From NCBI GenBank assembly GCA_020064725.1, contig JAGTWJ010000001.1, positions 4,898,001 to 4,962,000 of the forward strand: 64,000 bases of DNA, read 5' to 3'. The notes under the pieces were generated by a model that made no database searches, was not told the origin of the DNA, and worked only from the letters and a program-made list of their open reading frames with translations. Of this stretch, positions 31,843 to 45,600 are shown piece after piece. Each line of letters starts with the position of its first letter. Within the stretch, counting starts at the first letter, position 1. This DNA comes from Drechslerella dactyloides (taxonomy: Eukaryota; Ascomycota; Orbiliomycetes; Orbiliales; Orbiliaceae). A program made the position numbers and the translations under genes.

Positions 31843-34800
31843 CGTGAGAATTGTGTGGATGGTATGGGTAGGTATGTCCGTAGGTTGAAGAGTCTGGAGA
31901 GAAGAAGATAAATCGTGATTAGTAAATGCGGATGTTGTGGATGGGGGCGCGGGAGTGGTACTTTGGGTGGTGAGGTAATGCGGGGTTGGAGGTGGTGGCA
32001 GTTATCCCGAGACAGCGACGGGGTAAGCTTCCTTTGTTTCAGTTCGACGGTAAAGGCTAAAGCGGTACCTGCAGAGCAGCCCAAGCAGGTTTTCGTCACT
32101 TGATCGTACAATAGAAATAATCTAGTGCTTTGCTTTGTATTCGAAGAGCGGTACAGTGGGGAGGAAGTCGTGGGCGGATCGTGGGAATCAGCGCTTCCTT
32201 TATATACTCCGGCACCGTAACGTAGCCCAGCATATGCACCTGCCCACACGCCACACTGACTTCATTAATTCCTCACCAACCGTGCTTATAATACCAGCGG
32301 CCGCCGTGATATCGAACACGAGCCGTCGAGCATTTATTAAATTCGGGTTATACAGGGCCCCGGCCACCCAAATTATAAAACTACTCAGACTAGGGCCTCC
32401 TCATGCACAATCCTAACCCAACCGACCAACCGGCGCGGCGCTCGAAAGTCCGGGGAATGCCGCTCGCTCGCCCACACGCACGCTGCCCAATCACATCACC
32501 GCAGCACGAGCTGCTAGCCGTTCAGGCAGATTTCCGAACGGAAGGTACAAACAAGTGCGTGCGTCGGACATCAAGTGACTGGTGCGGTTGGGGGTGCCGA
32601 CGCTTTGGGGGGCTCGGCTGGCTTGGTGGTGTCCGCCGCCGCTGTGACGTCGCGCGCTGACCGGCCGAAAGATTGCCTATGAATGCATTCCAACGGCTTT
32701 ATTTGGGAGATTGCAAATGGTATCGGCTGTTTGACGGAGGATTCAGGTACGCTTGATAATATTCGCGCCTTTGATGCAATAGGAACCTTCAACTGGTTCA
32801 AATTGGCTGAGGAATGACCCCACCGTTGCCTGACATCAGCGCGGACTAGGCACGATTAGATTGGAAGGCGTGACGTCACGTGGGCTGAGCGTGGCATTTT
32901 GTGGCGGTAACACAGAATCTACGACGAAGGGAATTAGGCCTGAGTCTTTCGCTCCGAGCGCGTTCGGGCGCGGGTCTCATGGCCATGCTGTGGCGTGAAT
33001 CTCTCGTTGGCATTGTGAGTTGGAGTCACGATGTACAATTTATGCTGCTTCCTTGTTTTACTGCTCTCCTTCAGGATCTCGCCGCTCCTCGAGGATAACG
33101 TCATTTAATTTCAGCCATTGCCTGGTATATTTTGTTCAAGGTCACAAATGAAAATCCCAATCCTTAAAACAGATATACAACCCGGCCCCTAACACTGCTG
33201 AATATTACTTCTTATATATAGTCGTATAGCAGTATAACTGTCTTCTGGTTACAGATAGTTTGACCAAGGCGATATCATCAAGGGACTGTCTAGGAGACAA
33301 GGTGCTTTTCATACATATATAGAACATAAGGAGATCTGCAAACTAATCCGTACCCTGACATGTATAGCTGAGAGTGGAGGTAGTCCCGTCAAACCCTACA
33401 TGTATTCATACTACCATAGGTCTACTTCGTCCCAATCATAGCATAAAAAAAAAGTAGAAAATCGAGATCCGATCAAGAGTGTCGTTCAGCATAAATTATA
33501 AATGGAAGCTCGGACGGCTGGCGGCCGAAAGCCGTGTAAGTTTCTATACCAATAACACGCAAGGTATAAAGATGCTATATATATTATAAATAAGCTTCAT
33601 GCTGGCCGTATATTCGATCACTACGATGACATTATGGTTACGAAGCGACCGTCGATCGGATTTGGTTGTCCAAAGAGTGCATAAGAGCTGAGTAACCAAT
33701 GAAAGAAGTTGATGAAGGTTCCAACTGGCCAATGCGATCAAAGCATGAAGACAACATTTGCGAAGGTCGCGGAGCATAGATACATGTGTAGATAGTATGT
33801 AGGCGAGTACAATACATCCACGTGTCGCTAGCGTGCCTCAGTACAGTATTTAGTCCCGAGGCCAGAATTGCCTGAGTCGGCCACCGCGACAAAGTATAAT
33901 TTTGTAAATACGGACGACAAATAATGAAGATGACGGTGAGGAGAGGTTAGGGAGTATTAATGTTTAAAGAGTGGTCGATGTAGCACCATGATATATCGTC
34001 ACTACAACATATTTTGTAAATGGCAGTGAGCATCAGGAGCTAGGAACCCTACAGAAAAGGGAGACTTTTCGAGTGGATCTATAGATACCATGTTGCTCTG
34101 TACCTGCTCTAGCTCTCTTAAGATCTTGCGGACGGCATCTGAGCTATCTCACCAAGATCATTGCCCGCAAAAACCCGTCTTATCGCCCTTCGCGAATTCG
34201 TATATACAGCATTTACGCCGTCTGATGTGCATTGTGATACTATACTGTGCTATCTAGAGTCTTGCATGGGTCCCATAACTTATAAATACTGGTACTCCCA
34301 TTCCCAACCTGCATCCGTTTATTTAATAGCAGCCTAAAAGGTGTTGCTTCGTCAAAATACAACATTTACCTGCGTATTCCAATCATGATGAATCATGATC
34401 CGACACTCGAGTTATTGCTGATGCCATGCCTTTTTTTTCTGTCGGTCTTGTGACCAAATTCGCCCTGTTGGCAGGTCAGCCAGCCTTTGAGCAGAAAATT
34501 ACTCTTTTTTGTTTTCTCCATTCAATTAATTCATGCCAACAAACTTTTGGTCTACCAGAAAACGGGATGTCGCAATAGTATGTACAAAGCATCGAATTAA
34601 TCGCCAGACAAAAGGGAAGCCAACTCTCTAATGTCTAAACGGGAACAGAAATGGGTGACGGTCGAGTTAACTTCGGGCTTTGTACACAGGCAGGCGGTTG
34701 TAATACTATATGTATAAGTTAAACAGATATATGCACGCACATACAATGCAGCAAGAGGTAGAATATACTGCACGGAACATAAAATGATCAAAGTGAGGTA

Positions 34801-34888
34801 AAAATATAGACAGCAGAAATCGCAAAGGACTGGTAACACTGGGTTGTAAGGGATGATAACGCGTAGCTTTCAGCGATTGATATCTCGT
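31843..34888. other. 3-kb intergenic region
   Basis: Upstream of the RPEL gene and downstream of MIC60. A composite CRE/E-box lies at 32871-32882. The part from about 33100 to 34880 is AT-rich with only short ORFs. No convincing gene, tRNA or transposon is seen. Confidence 0.45.
32871..32882. promoter_or_regulatory. Overlapping CRE palindrome and E-box
   Basis: TGACGTCACGTG reads as a perfect CRE octamer (TGACGTCA, 32871-32878) overlapping a CACGTG E-box (32877-32882). CRE is bound by ATF/CREB-type bZIP factors such as AtfA and CACGTG by bHLH factors. It lies about 1 kb upstream of the RPEL gene start. Motif evidence only. Confidence 0.35.
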
Positions 34889-36996
34889 CTACTCCCCTCG
34901 TAGACTCTTCAACCGCGTCTCAGCCGCGATAACCTATAAACATCCATTAGTATGTCGCCGAATAGCATAGCACGAGCATAGGGACCACTCACATCAACTG
35001 CCTGCCGCACCTCCAGCAGCACACGCACCTCCTTCAGCCAATCACCCGCCAACGTCTTCGCCCACCCCTGAAGCTGGTTCATCTCCCGCGCAGCATTATC
35101 CAGATCCCCCTCCTGCAGGTACGTTTCCGTCCTTGCCAGTATCGCCTCGACATCATTCGTTGTCGCCAGCCCCTTCTTCCGGAACAGCAGCTTGCTCGCC
35201 ACCCAGCTCGACGCATGCCCAAACACACCCGCGTCATCGGGTACCAACGACGCCTTGCGTACTTCCACGGCCACGCGCTTAAACCTGTCGATGATCTGCG
35301 CCGGCGACGAGACGCCCTTCTGGTATGCAACGGGGTTGATGGAGGCGATCGCAGCCTTGACGACCTCGTCGTCTGCCGCTACTTCCTTCAGCGCCGCTAG
35401 CTCCGCAACGAATGGCCGTGGCTGGTGAGAGTCATTTACAGACGCTTTGACGGCATCCAGCGCAACGTGCATCTTCTGCGTCTGGAGATTCGTGTCGAGG
35501 ACCTCTGTCCACGTGCCCGTCAACTCGCCCAGCTTCTGCACGTCGTCCGCGAGCTCTTTTAGTCGTGCCAGCCGTCCTTCGCGCTCTTTTTCCACGCGCT
35601 CCTGCAGCTCGTCCTGCCATTGCTGCTTGAGCTTCAACGCCTGGTCGAGCAGCTCGTTCTTCAGCTTCTGCTGGGAAAGCTCGTCCGCGCGCTCCAGCTC
35701 CTTCTTGAGCTTGGCGTGGTAGTTTTCAGCAAGCTTGTCCTTCTCGCGCTCGAATTCGTCGCGCCACTTGTTCTCGACGGCCTGCAGCTGGCCTTCCATC
35801 GTCTGCACGATGCCCGCGGCGACTTTTGTGAACTCGAGCTCCTGTTCCTTGAGCTTGTCGGCCAGTGGGGCCACCTGCGCGGTTTTCAGCTCCTGGATCT
35901 TCTCGTTTACATTCTTGACCTCCTTCTTGGCGGAAACGAGAGCGTCGTCGAAGTGCTGCTTCGCGTCGTGTTGGTTGACAACCTCGATGACGGAGTTGAT
36001 GATGCTGACGAGCTCGTGCATGATTGGGTCATGGTGGTCGACAGCCGCCGGCGCGATTCCTTCGCCGTGCAACGACGTCGTTTTCCTCGCTTGTCCTTTC
36101 TTACTGTCGTCGAGATGCTCCGCTGCGGACTTTGGATCCCCAAGCTGCTTCTCAGATAGGACGGTGGCAGTCACAGCTGCAGCCGGCGTGATCGTCTTGA
36201 CGACATCTTCGTCCTTCTTGGCATTCTTGTACGGCCCGTCGCGGTCCAATTGGGCCTTGTTCGGGACCTCCTTCTCTGCTACCCGCCATGTCGCGCCGCT
36301 GCGCTTGGGTATCGTTACGGACGGGTAGTGTGGGTTTGGTATGGAGCCCGGCGTGGCGAGCGGGAAGCGGCTGCGGAACTGGCGGTCCTGGACTTCGAGG
36401 ACGATTTGCTCGCCGAAGGGGATGTACTCGGTGAAGAAGTCGTGGAAGTTGTCGTTCTGCAGCGAGAAGTAGACACCGCCGGCGTAGCCTAGGATCGTGA
36501 GGAAGGTGACGGAGAAGAAAAAGTTGCGGAACCGGTGGGTTTGCTTCGGTAAGACCGGCGGCGGCGGGGGAGGCGGCGGGGGAGTCGCCGATTCTGATGG
36601 TGGGGGTGGGGAGGATGTTGGTTTCGGGGCGTCTGGCGTCAATGGGATCTGAGGGGTAGCGTCTGGTGGTGGCGCCTTGGGTTCGAGGGAAGGTGTTATC
36701 GGAGTCTCGAGTTTAGGGACCGGCGTGGCCTCCTTTGCCGTCGTGCTAGCGCTGCCGGGGAGGACGACGGGCGTCGAACCTGTCGCCTTGGACTTTGCAT
36801 CCGCGAGCCATCTTCGCTGCTGTGATGCCGCACACGCGGACGCCTGTTAGTATTTGTAATCCTATACCGACAATTGAGTCGCGGGAAGCGATCCTAGGGT
36901 GATAGATACCTGCAAATACCCCAGCTGACAAGCATACCGCGCTCGTCCCGCCAGGACGCCGTGTATCGGCCTGGCTGCTGCCCGCCGCAGCATCAT
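34889..36996 (-). CDS. mic60: MICOS subunit Mic60 (mitofilin)
   Basis: Three exons (36996-36910, 36843-34993, 34933-34889) give 660 residues. Mic60 is the core of the MICOS complex holding cristae junctions at the mitochondrial inner membrane. The N-terminus MMLRRAAARPIHGVLAGRAR is Arg-rich without acids, a good presequence. A Pro-rich linker containing a run of Pro residues precedes the single membrane segment (about 136-157, FFFSVTFLTILGYAGGVYF). A long Lys/Glu/Gln coiled coil follows, then the conserved mitofilin signature region. The last 45-nt exon completes the C-terminus (VIAAETRLKSLRGE); without splicing the frame would end in an unrelated tail. Confidence 0.95.
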
Positions 36997-38214
36997 GTGA
37001 AAGCGGTGAAGCGACGGCCGATGACCGGTCTGGAGGCGTATAGTCGTAAATGGTATCCCCCGGCGGTGCTCGACGAGGGCGGAGGGCGAGCCGTCGAAAG
37101 CCAATGGGGGGCGTGCGTGGCGGGGTGTCGGAGGGTCGGTGAGGATGTGCCTCGGGTGAGGTCGTGTGGTTGGTGGTTGCCGGGTTTTACTTGTTGAGGG
37201 ATAATTTTCGTCACCGAGCGGAACTGCAAGACGGCGGAAAAACAAGGGCGGTCGGCAGCGTCACGTCATAGTAAACCAATCCCCAGCATCCTACACGTTT
37301 CCAATATACATATATACATGGTCAAGCGGCGCTTCTCCTCCTATCGAATGTATTGACGGTTCTAAGCTATATGTGGGTGCAGCTATAGGCCTCTCGGCGA
37401 TTATTATAAATCTAGGCGCGAGTTGGTACAATCTATTGGGTTAAAGTACAGTATACTACCAGCGTCGAAACCAATTGACAAGGTCAAAGAACCGCGGTAC
37501 CGTCGAGATGAAATTGAGAAAAAAGACAATATGTGAATTATCTCTAAGAATGAAAAACAGCATCAAGAGACATCGACCCAAAAGGAAGAAGCCCGTGTCA
37601 TCCAGCGAGCACGTCAGAGAACAGCAAAGACCAAACCAACGAGGTGCGGGACAGCATCAGTCATCTCACAGCTGCGAAGCTTAGCATGCGAACGTTATAA
37701 CCTTCCCTCCCCCCGGTAACCGATCCTTCCGTCTATCGCATTTCTCTCGCTCGCGCACACATGGCAGTAACCCTCAAACATCAATAGAGATAATCCGGGA
37801 GAAGTGGAGCATCAGAAAAGGGACTAAAGCCGAGCACTAAAAAGAATAACTATTGGCTCAAATTTCAAAATCCTATAGAATGAGACGACCCGTGAACACC
37901 AGTATGACGAAGAGGGAGATTGCGATAAGAAGTTTGACAGGAAAGAAGAAGCAAGCGGGGAGTGCGTGTGGGTGTGCGCTGCCGGGAGCTGCATTATGGA
38001 TGGTATTAGGCAATAGTGGGCATTAAAGTCATTCGATCTGACGAAATAATGGCAAGAAAGGGCAGGAACTTCGTCTCCGTCATCCTCGGGATCTCTAAGA
38101 GTAAATGACAATACAACAGAGCCAAAAATTAACGAACCACCGAAGAAAGAAAAGAATACCCTTTTGTGATTTTCCATTTTTCGTTGCTTCCACGGTTGTT
38201 TCGAGCCATCCCGT
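36997..38214. other. Intergenic between MIC60 promoter and VPS21 3' end
   Basis: A CRE-like TCACGTCA occurs at about 37260-37268, 265 bp upstream of the MIC60 start. The part nearer VPS21 is probably its 3' UTR. No gene is seen. Confidence 0.45.
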
Positions 38215-39287
38215 TCAGCAGGCGCATGGACCCTGTGCGCCGTTGTTCGGCGGCGTCCTGTTGATGTCGACACCGGGCCGGATTCCGCCGGCCGGTCCCC
38301 GTCGCTGCCCTACCTGATCCGTCGGCAGCTTCCTCGCGATGGCGGTGAACATCTCCTTGACGTTTTCGGCGGTCTTCGCGGATGTTTCCAGGAACAGAAG
38401 GCCGGCCTCCTTGGAGTAGGCTTCGGCGTCGGCGGTTTCAATCGCGCGCTTGGATGGGTCGGCGGTGACAAGGTCGAGCTTGTTTCCGGCAAGAGCGATT
38501 ACGATGGACTCGTTAGCTTGTCGCTGTAGCTCTTTTACCCATGCCTTTGCTTTATCCAATGATGCCTATGAGCGGGACGCGATAGGGTTAGCGATCTGGT
38601 TCACGCGTGGAGCATCATATGATGCAAGGTGTGGAGCTCGTACAGCTTGAGTTATGTCATAAACCACCACGGCGCAGTTGGCGTTCCGGTAGTACATAGG
38701 GGCCAGCGACTTGTAACGTTCCTGACCAGCGGTGTCCCTGAGCGGAAGGTTAGCATCGGAGACTGGCACCCGTCCAAGCGGGATAGGGATCCGGCGTACC
38801 ATATTTCAAACTTGACGGTGGTGTTCTCGTCGAGAGCGATGGTCTGGGTCAGAAAAGCGGCTCCGATTGTGCTTTCTCGGTAGTCGTCGAATTGGTCCTA
38901 TCGCACCCGATCGCCTTTAAGCACCCCGTACAGCTGACGACGTCTGGATATGGCATGCGGCAGGACCGCAAGCATGGGGCATTACCTTGACGAATCGTAA
39001 TACTAACGAGGACTGCAGATGCGGTCACCATGTTAGTTCGCAGAGCTCCTACTAGTGTTCACCAGCGCCGCCGTTCGAGCGGGATCTCGGGCTTTACCTT
39101 GCCGACCGCAGATTCGCCTAGCAGCAATGAGAAAAGAGGATCAGCGAGAGGTTCTCTATGAGTCTAGCAACAGCAAACAGGCTCCCGGTTGGAGGAGACA
39201 ACGCAGGCGTGGCGTACCCAGCAGGACTAATTTGAATTGGGCGAACCGGGTATTGGCCGAGGAGGTCGAGGCACGAGGCTGGGCCAT
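38215..39287 (-). CDS. vps21: Rab5-type small GTPase (Vps21/Ypt5)
   Basis: Six exons (39287-39218, 39117-39098, 39012-38986, 38897-38800, 38737-38644, 38565-38215) give 219 residues. Rab5/Vps21 directs early-endosome tethering and fusion. The P-loop GESAVGKSS is spread across three exons (the 20-nt exon 2 carries ESAVGK). Also visible are the Rab5-type effector loop ESTIGAAFL, DTAGQERYKSLAPMYYR, the guanine-specificity motif GNKLD and ETSAKT. The protein ends PCAC, a CXC double-prenylation site. The basic, Ser-rich N-terminal extension before FKLVLLG is typical of fungal Rab5 proteins. Confidence 0.96.
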
Positions 39288-40296
39288 CTTGACGGAGGAG
39301 GGTCTTTTGGCGATGGTTTTGTCGGGGGTCGTCGGGGTAGGCGGGCGTCTACGGCTTGGGAGGAGGGTTTTTGGATGGGGGTTGGCGGCGAGCGATGGAT
39401 GTATGAAGAAGAGAAGATCAAGTGGCCCGGCAGCAGGAGCGGTGGAACAGGGCAGGATCACGTAGGCGAGCGAGCCAGGACAGACAAAGGGCAGCCGGTC
39501 AGGTGCAGGCAAACAGCGCAGACGGCCGGGGGTCGTGATCGTGATCGTGATCGGGTTCTGCTGACGACGACGGGCTACGACGACGAAGGATGACGATGAG
39601 GGCGAGGACTGCTGTCTGCGATGGGGGAGAAGCAGGCAGGCTACGTAGGAGGAGGAAGGAAGAGGGAACAGATGGCGCAAGTCGGGCGTTTGAGCAGGTT
39701 GGCAGCAGGCGGCCGAAGAAGGGTTACGTGGGCTCGGGTGCCGCAATCAACAGCTGTTGAACCCGATCCATTCGACGTGCATGCATTCTGCACCTTCGCC
39801 ATCATGCACTCCGCTGCCCCGTAACGTTGACCTGATTCCAAGCTTCATCATTAGCCGCCGCCTGTGGCTTCGCCCGGTGAGTGAGGGCCTGTCTGCCTGT
39901 TCCGGGCCGTCGAGTGCCATACGTCAGCCAGCATGCCTCGGCGCTCCGCATGCATAAGTCCAAAGCATATTCTAATTCGAGCTGACAGCCGGGGACTTGT
40001 TCTGCACTTGTGCGGCCTGCCGCCGGAGATATCGACACCATACCGCTCTCTGCTCTCTGCTCGCTGCCTCTTCCAGATTCACCCGGTAATTACAGCTGGG
40101 CGCCCTTCGAGAACTGCGACATCGGTCCGCTAGCAGGACGCTGTCCGACTGCGGGGGACATATCGCTCCGGCGGATACAGGAACGATACCCTCAACGGAC
40201 GGACCCCTGCGCCGAAGCCACGCCGCAAGCCAGATCCGAGAACTCTCATCCTGGATATATACCACTTGAAGCTTCGACGTTCGCTCTCTTTCAGTC
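39288..40296. other. Divergent promoter region of VPS21 and the PHAF1-family gene
   Basis: A three-unit GTGATC/CGTGAT run is present near 39536-39552. Overlapping ORFs on both strands are GC-rich shadows without domain features. No gene is seen. Confidence 0.45.
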
Positions 40297-41852
40297 ATGG
40301 CGACGGTCGCCGGAGGAGTCGCCACGATCCACCCTGGCAAGGGTCTAGGAATACTCAGTAGATCTTCCCCCCTCATCTTGCGAACAAGTTCTGAGAATCT
40401 ACTGTCGCAACTTCCAAAGCTGATATCCCCGTTGTGTCCATCCGCTGACCTGCAAGTGGAAAAGATCTCGGATCTTCCCTCTTCGACGTCCTGTCCAAGC
40501 TTCGCTCCAACCCCCTCGTATACCCCGCCATCAATATCACTTACGATGCCTCGAATCCGCTCTCCTCCACCATCTCCGTCTCGTTGGACACCAACGGCAT
40601 CCGGCTGCGTTTCGACGGCTCCGACCAGCGCCTGCGTCTCATCGAGATCCTAGACTTCCACAAATCGCGCCTGTCGTATAACGGCGGCGAGCTAGTTCGC
40701 GGCGATGGAAATCCGCCGAGTTTCCGCTCCATCTACCACAAGCTCTTCGGTCCCACCTTCCCCGGCGAGTACATGCCGGAGCAGGAAACCTACGTGCTCT
40801 CGTACCCGGGCGTTGCCTTCTCCTTCCCGATAGAAAGGTACAAGTGGGATGACAAGGTCGACTTTGTATCACTGCTGTCCTCGTCCAACGCGCAGCCCGC
40901 CACGAGCATGGCGATATACGCCGGCTCATCGTGGGCGGAAGCACGTAACGAGCTGTTCACCCGTCCGGTCACAACGCCGAGGTCACCGCTGGTAAACGCA
41001 AACTCGGCGCGGGTGTCGACGGCGAACGACGAGATCGAGCTCATCAGGATACACTCCGAATCGCGGATAGAGCTCGTCCGGCGACACAATAATCCGTTTT
41101 GGATCACGCTGAACTCCACCACCGCGCAGGATCTACTCGCCGAGCTGGGGCCGCCGAGTTCGATATACAGAAAGAACGACCACCGGCTGTCGATCCACAG
41201 GACTTCGTCGGGGATGGGTCAGCGGACGGAGCATCACTACACGTCGGACTATACGGATGATACGTCGGAAGACCAGCAGACGGACGGCGATGAAGAGGAC
41301 GAATCGGACTCCCGGGGAGCTACCGCCTCGTCGGACTACTTTTACAACTACTTCAATCACGGCTTCGATGTGTTCATATCGACTTCATCTTCGTCGTCTT
41401 CCGCCACGAGCCACCTCGCCACGAAGGTCATCCTGCACGGGAATATCCCTGGAAGCTACGACTTCCAGCGATATAGGAGAGCACGATGGACGTTTGAGTA
41501 CTTGGATACGCCGACAAACAAAGATCCGTTGACGAGTGAGATGGGGTTCGACGATATTGCAGGGCGACTACGGGAAAAGTGGGGGGTATCGCCAAAGCCT
41601 ATGCTGTTGGACCGAGCCAGCGATAGTCCCAGCAGCAGCATCGAGCTGCTCGGTGGGTTCGAGGACGGCGACTCGCAGCTGAGGGGCAACGGGGACACGT
41701 TCAGCAATACAGGTAAGACAGATCCTACGTGCCTCGTGCCTACTGGTTGTAAGCCAAGCTAACAGCACGTGTTTCAAGAGCTGTATGGGTTCCCGAATTT
41801 GATATTCGAGGTTCTGAAGAACAGGGCCGTCTGCACATTGACTATCTTTTGA
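40297..41852 (+). CDS. PHAF1 / UPF0183 family protein
   Basis: Three exons (40297-40357, 40465-41712, 41779-41852) give 460 residues. The family signature runs from the start: HPGKGLGIL, then SSLFDVLSKLRSNP, NGIRLRFDGSDQRLRLIEIL, GPTFPGEYMPE and YPGVAFSFPI, ending NLIFEVLKNRAVCTLTIF. Human PHAF1 (C16orf70/MYTHO) associates with the phagophore through phosphoinositides, linking the family to autophagy. The fungal role is inferred only. An acidic Asp/Glu/Ser insert (about residues 270-310) interrupts the core. The first intron (GTAGAT donor, GCTGAC branch point) removes the otherwise frame-breaking segment and restores the glycine-rich start. Confidence 0.9.
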
Positions 41853-42699
41853 GTTCATACTGGTTTTGGGGGCGCACAGCTTTCGCACGGGGGGTGCTGG
41901 ATGCATGCATGCGTGTTTGTTTGCGGTGTCATTCGCTGGCCCTGCATGGGTCTCTGTAGTAGTCATAATTACTTCCTTCTCCTCTTTGGAATTCAGGTGA
42001 GCGTGGGTAGGATCAGGCGACGCTCGCTATTACCAGGAGTTTAGCCGTTTGGACGTCCGCATACATGTAAAGATATATGTTGTGAATGCCCTGTAGCTCG
42101 AAACCCGCGATGTAGCTATTGATATTGAAGTCGCGGAGATTCGCGGGGACTCGAAACACCACTCGTGACACCCACCGCGGTCGCCCAAGATCTCCTCTTG
42201 CCCGTCATGATCTGTGCCACAGTCGCACGAGCCTGATAAATCCGGCGGGTGGGCGACGCACGTCGGTAGCACGGCGGCGGGCCTGCGATTGGCTGGCGGT
42301 GTCGGCGTCGACAGGTTGACTGTTTGCGTGTGAAAACACACGAGCCAGTGGCATGGCATGCATGTATGCCATGCAGCAGGAACGGACTAGCAGCATTGGT
42401 ACAAGATGGTAATTCTTTTTTTTTCTTTTTAAAATTTTTTTTCTTTGATGTTGGTGAGGGCACCATCATGGACGGACGCTGCATATAACCTGCTCCGTGC
42501 TGCTGCTCGACGGTCGAGGCCACGAAAGGGCCGCTTCGAGACGCTCTGACGTGACCGACAGGCCAACAACGGCGCTGCTGCGTTAACTTCGGCCGGCGTT
42601 AACTACTATCATCTTCGAGCTTCGTCTTATCATCCTTCGCTACCATCATCGTCCTTCGTCGTCGTCGTCGTCACGCACTATCTCGCTCTCTATCCCTCG
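41853..42699. other. Intergenic upstream of the IKS1 gene
   Basis: This contains T-rich tracts at about 42416-42442, a CRE-like TGACGTGA (42547-42554, 150 bp before the ATG) and a CGT trinucleotide run at about 42655-42672 in the 5' leader. No gene is seen. Confidence 0.5.
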
Positions 42700-45600
42700 A
42701 TGGATACAAGTAGCATCGTCCCGTATCGCGATAACTCTAGCATCGTGCTGTAGGTGGATCCTCCAATTGCACCTTTAATTTCCCGCCAGCCCACCCAATC
42801 AAGCCGTTCCACATCTCCCACCGCCCTCCTCCACAGAGCTCCCGCGTTCGCCCTGCCCGTATATATATGCCCAACCGTCCGCTAACATGTATTCGCGTAT
42901 GCTGCCATTACGTTCTTCAGCCGGCACGAAAACTCCCTCGTCGTCTACGACCACCAGTCCCGCCAGCTCGCCCTTCGCTCAACCACCCCGCCGTCGCCAC
43001 GCGACGCCACCCCGACGCTACGCGCCCCGACATGTCCGTACTGCCACCAGGCCATCTCCGAGGAGGTCGCCGAGGAGATCCGACGTGACTCTGCTGCAGC
43101 GGCGGCAGCAGCAGCAGCAGCTTCCGCTGCCCATCATCGACGGGAGCATGGGTCTGTCGGCACCGCGCCGGATACCGTAGATGCAGGGTTTATCACGCCG
43201 GAGTACTTCCGAATACTGAATGCGAGGTTGCTACCAGATGGCAGCTCGCACCTATCCCCACCTGGGTCGCCGAGGAGGCGGATGCCAAGCTTGGTTGGAA
43301 GCAGCGACGACGCTACGGCTGGGATGGGTATGAGTCCCGGTAGCGGGCTTCCCAGTGCGCCGGTGGAAGAAAATAAAGAGAGGGGAGGATATACACGGGC
43401 GCGGTCAGCCAGCACGCATGGGATCTCGAGCTCAGCGTTCAGCCCAGGGTATTTCAACCAGTTTTTCGTGAAGGAGAGGGAGCTGGGTAAGGGTGGGAAG
43501 GGCGTGGTTTTACTGGTGCGGCATGTGCTGGATGGTGTGAATCTGGGGCTATTTGCGTGCAAGAGGGTGCCAGTGGGTAAGTTGTCCACCGGTAGATGCT
43601 TGTCGCTGGTCATATAGAGTGCTAACGAAGCCTCGGTAGGCGACGACCATTCGTGGTTGGCCAAGGTGCTGATGGAGGTCCAGCTGCTACAGCAGCTGTC
43701 TCATCAAAATCTGGTCTCGTATCGACATGCCTGGCTGGAGGACATGCAGATATCAAGTACGTTGATCTCACGACGTATATACCTAGCTGTTGCTGACAAC
43801 TGCAGATTTTGGCCCAAGTGTGCCTTGTGCTTTCATCCTCCAGCAGGTACGTCCGGCAATCATCTACCTATAGACAGTACAGCGCTAATCAAACAGCTAC
43901 AGTACTGCAACTCAGGCGACCTTCAAAACTACGTATACGAGAAGAAAGCCACCCAGACCAACGACCAAATCAAAGACCAGTTGCGCATGCGCCGGCTATC
44001 CAAGAGTCAGCAGTCCCGCGAGCCCGGCCCCAAACTCTTACCCTTCGAGCAGGTCATCTCCTTCTTCCGGGACATTGCATCCGGCCTCAACTATCTGCAC
44101 TCAAACGCCTTTATCCACCGCGACCTCAAGCCATCGAACTGCCTGCTGCACGACACAGGCGTACCCGGCTCCGAGCTCCGGGTGCTCGTCAGCGACTTTG
44201 GCGAAGTCCAGCGGGAAGATGCGACAAGGAAATCCACCGGCGCAACGGGTACGATATCGTATTGCGCACCAGAGGTGTTACGTAGAGGTGAATACTTTAC
44301 TCCCCAAGTTGCAATCACAGTCGCGCCAGTGACGTGATGTTGCAAACTTTTAAAAAAACAAAATACCATGATGAAATATTCAAAAGACTGCATGAGCTTA
44401 ACGTTTTCTGCTCCTCGCACCCGCATCTAGTCGGCCCGAACGGCGAATTTGGCAATTTCACGACCAAGTCGGACATCTTCTCGCTCGGCATGATATTGCA
44501 CTTCATGTGCTTTGCGAAGCTGCCGTACCTGAATAGCGACGAGGCGAACGAAGAGAATGAGGAGGTCGATAAACTGCGTGAAGAGATCTCTGCGTGGGCG
44601 GGATACAACGACCGATATCGTAGCACGAGGGGCGATATCCCCGAGAAGCTGTTCCGGAATCTAGGCAGGCTGCTGTCCGTGGAGCCGACGAAACGGCCGA
44701 GCGCGGCGGACATCTTGAGTGGGATACGCTCGGAGTTTGGATATGGCGAAGACGGGCTCCCGAGGGTATTTTCCCAAACCCTTCCTGCATCTCTCTTTGG
44801 ATAGGCCTCCGCTAACGGCTAATCTTGAATGCGGCACAGCGAACACCGATTTCGCCGAAGCCTGCCAATCTGAGCATCGCAGATGACGGCCGCTTCCACC
44901 GCATTTCGCCCGTCCCTAGCGGTCCCAGCACGCCTGTCATCAACCCGTCGACATCGCTCGCCCACCGTACTAGTAAGACCAGGAACGGCGGGACAGGGCT
45001 CTCCGGGAAGCACCACGCGCGGAAAACATCCAAACTTCGAGAAATCACGTCCCATCTAAACTTACCCGAATCCCTCGCGTCCGCCACAGACTCAACGGAA
45101 TCCATGGAGCGAAGCAGTAGCAATGGCGGGACGGCAGCGCATGCAATGACAGACTCCAGTAGCAGCTCGTCAGATGAAGGGTTGGTGTCACCGCAGAGTT
45201 CCAGCTTGATTTTACGACCGAAAGGGCCTGGACCACCTTTGCCATCGTCGCCGCGGCAGGGTGGCGTCGGTGGCGGAATTCGCGCGAACGGGGTTAGTCG
45301 TGCGGATGAAAGCAAGAGTATGGTCATACCGATCGATTCGAAGCCGCCTGCGTTGACGGCGCCGCGGAGTCCTGGGCGGCCGAAGGTTGCGAGGTGGATT
45401 GCTTTGATGCCGCCGCAGGTGTGGCTTGTCGTTAAGATCTTGTTATTTTTTCTAAAGGTAGGTGGGCCTGGTGTTGTCTCGTGGGCAGGCTTCGTGGGCA
45501 CGTGGATGGCTGGCTGATGGGATGAGTAGGTCATGTCGGTCACGAATAGGTGCTTGCCGATGGCGCCGAATCCGTGGGTGTTCAACTCACTTTTACTGCT

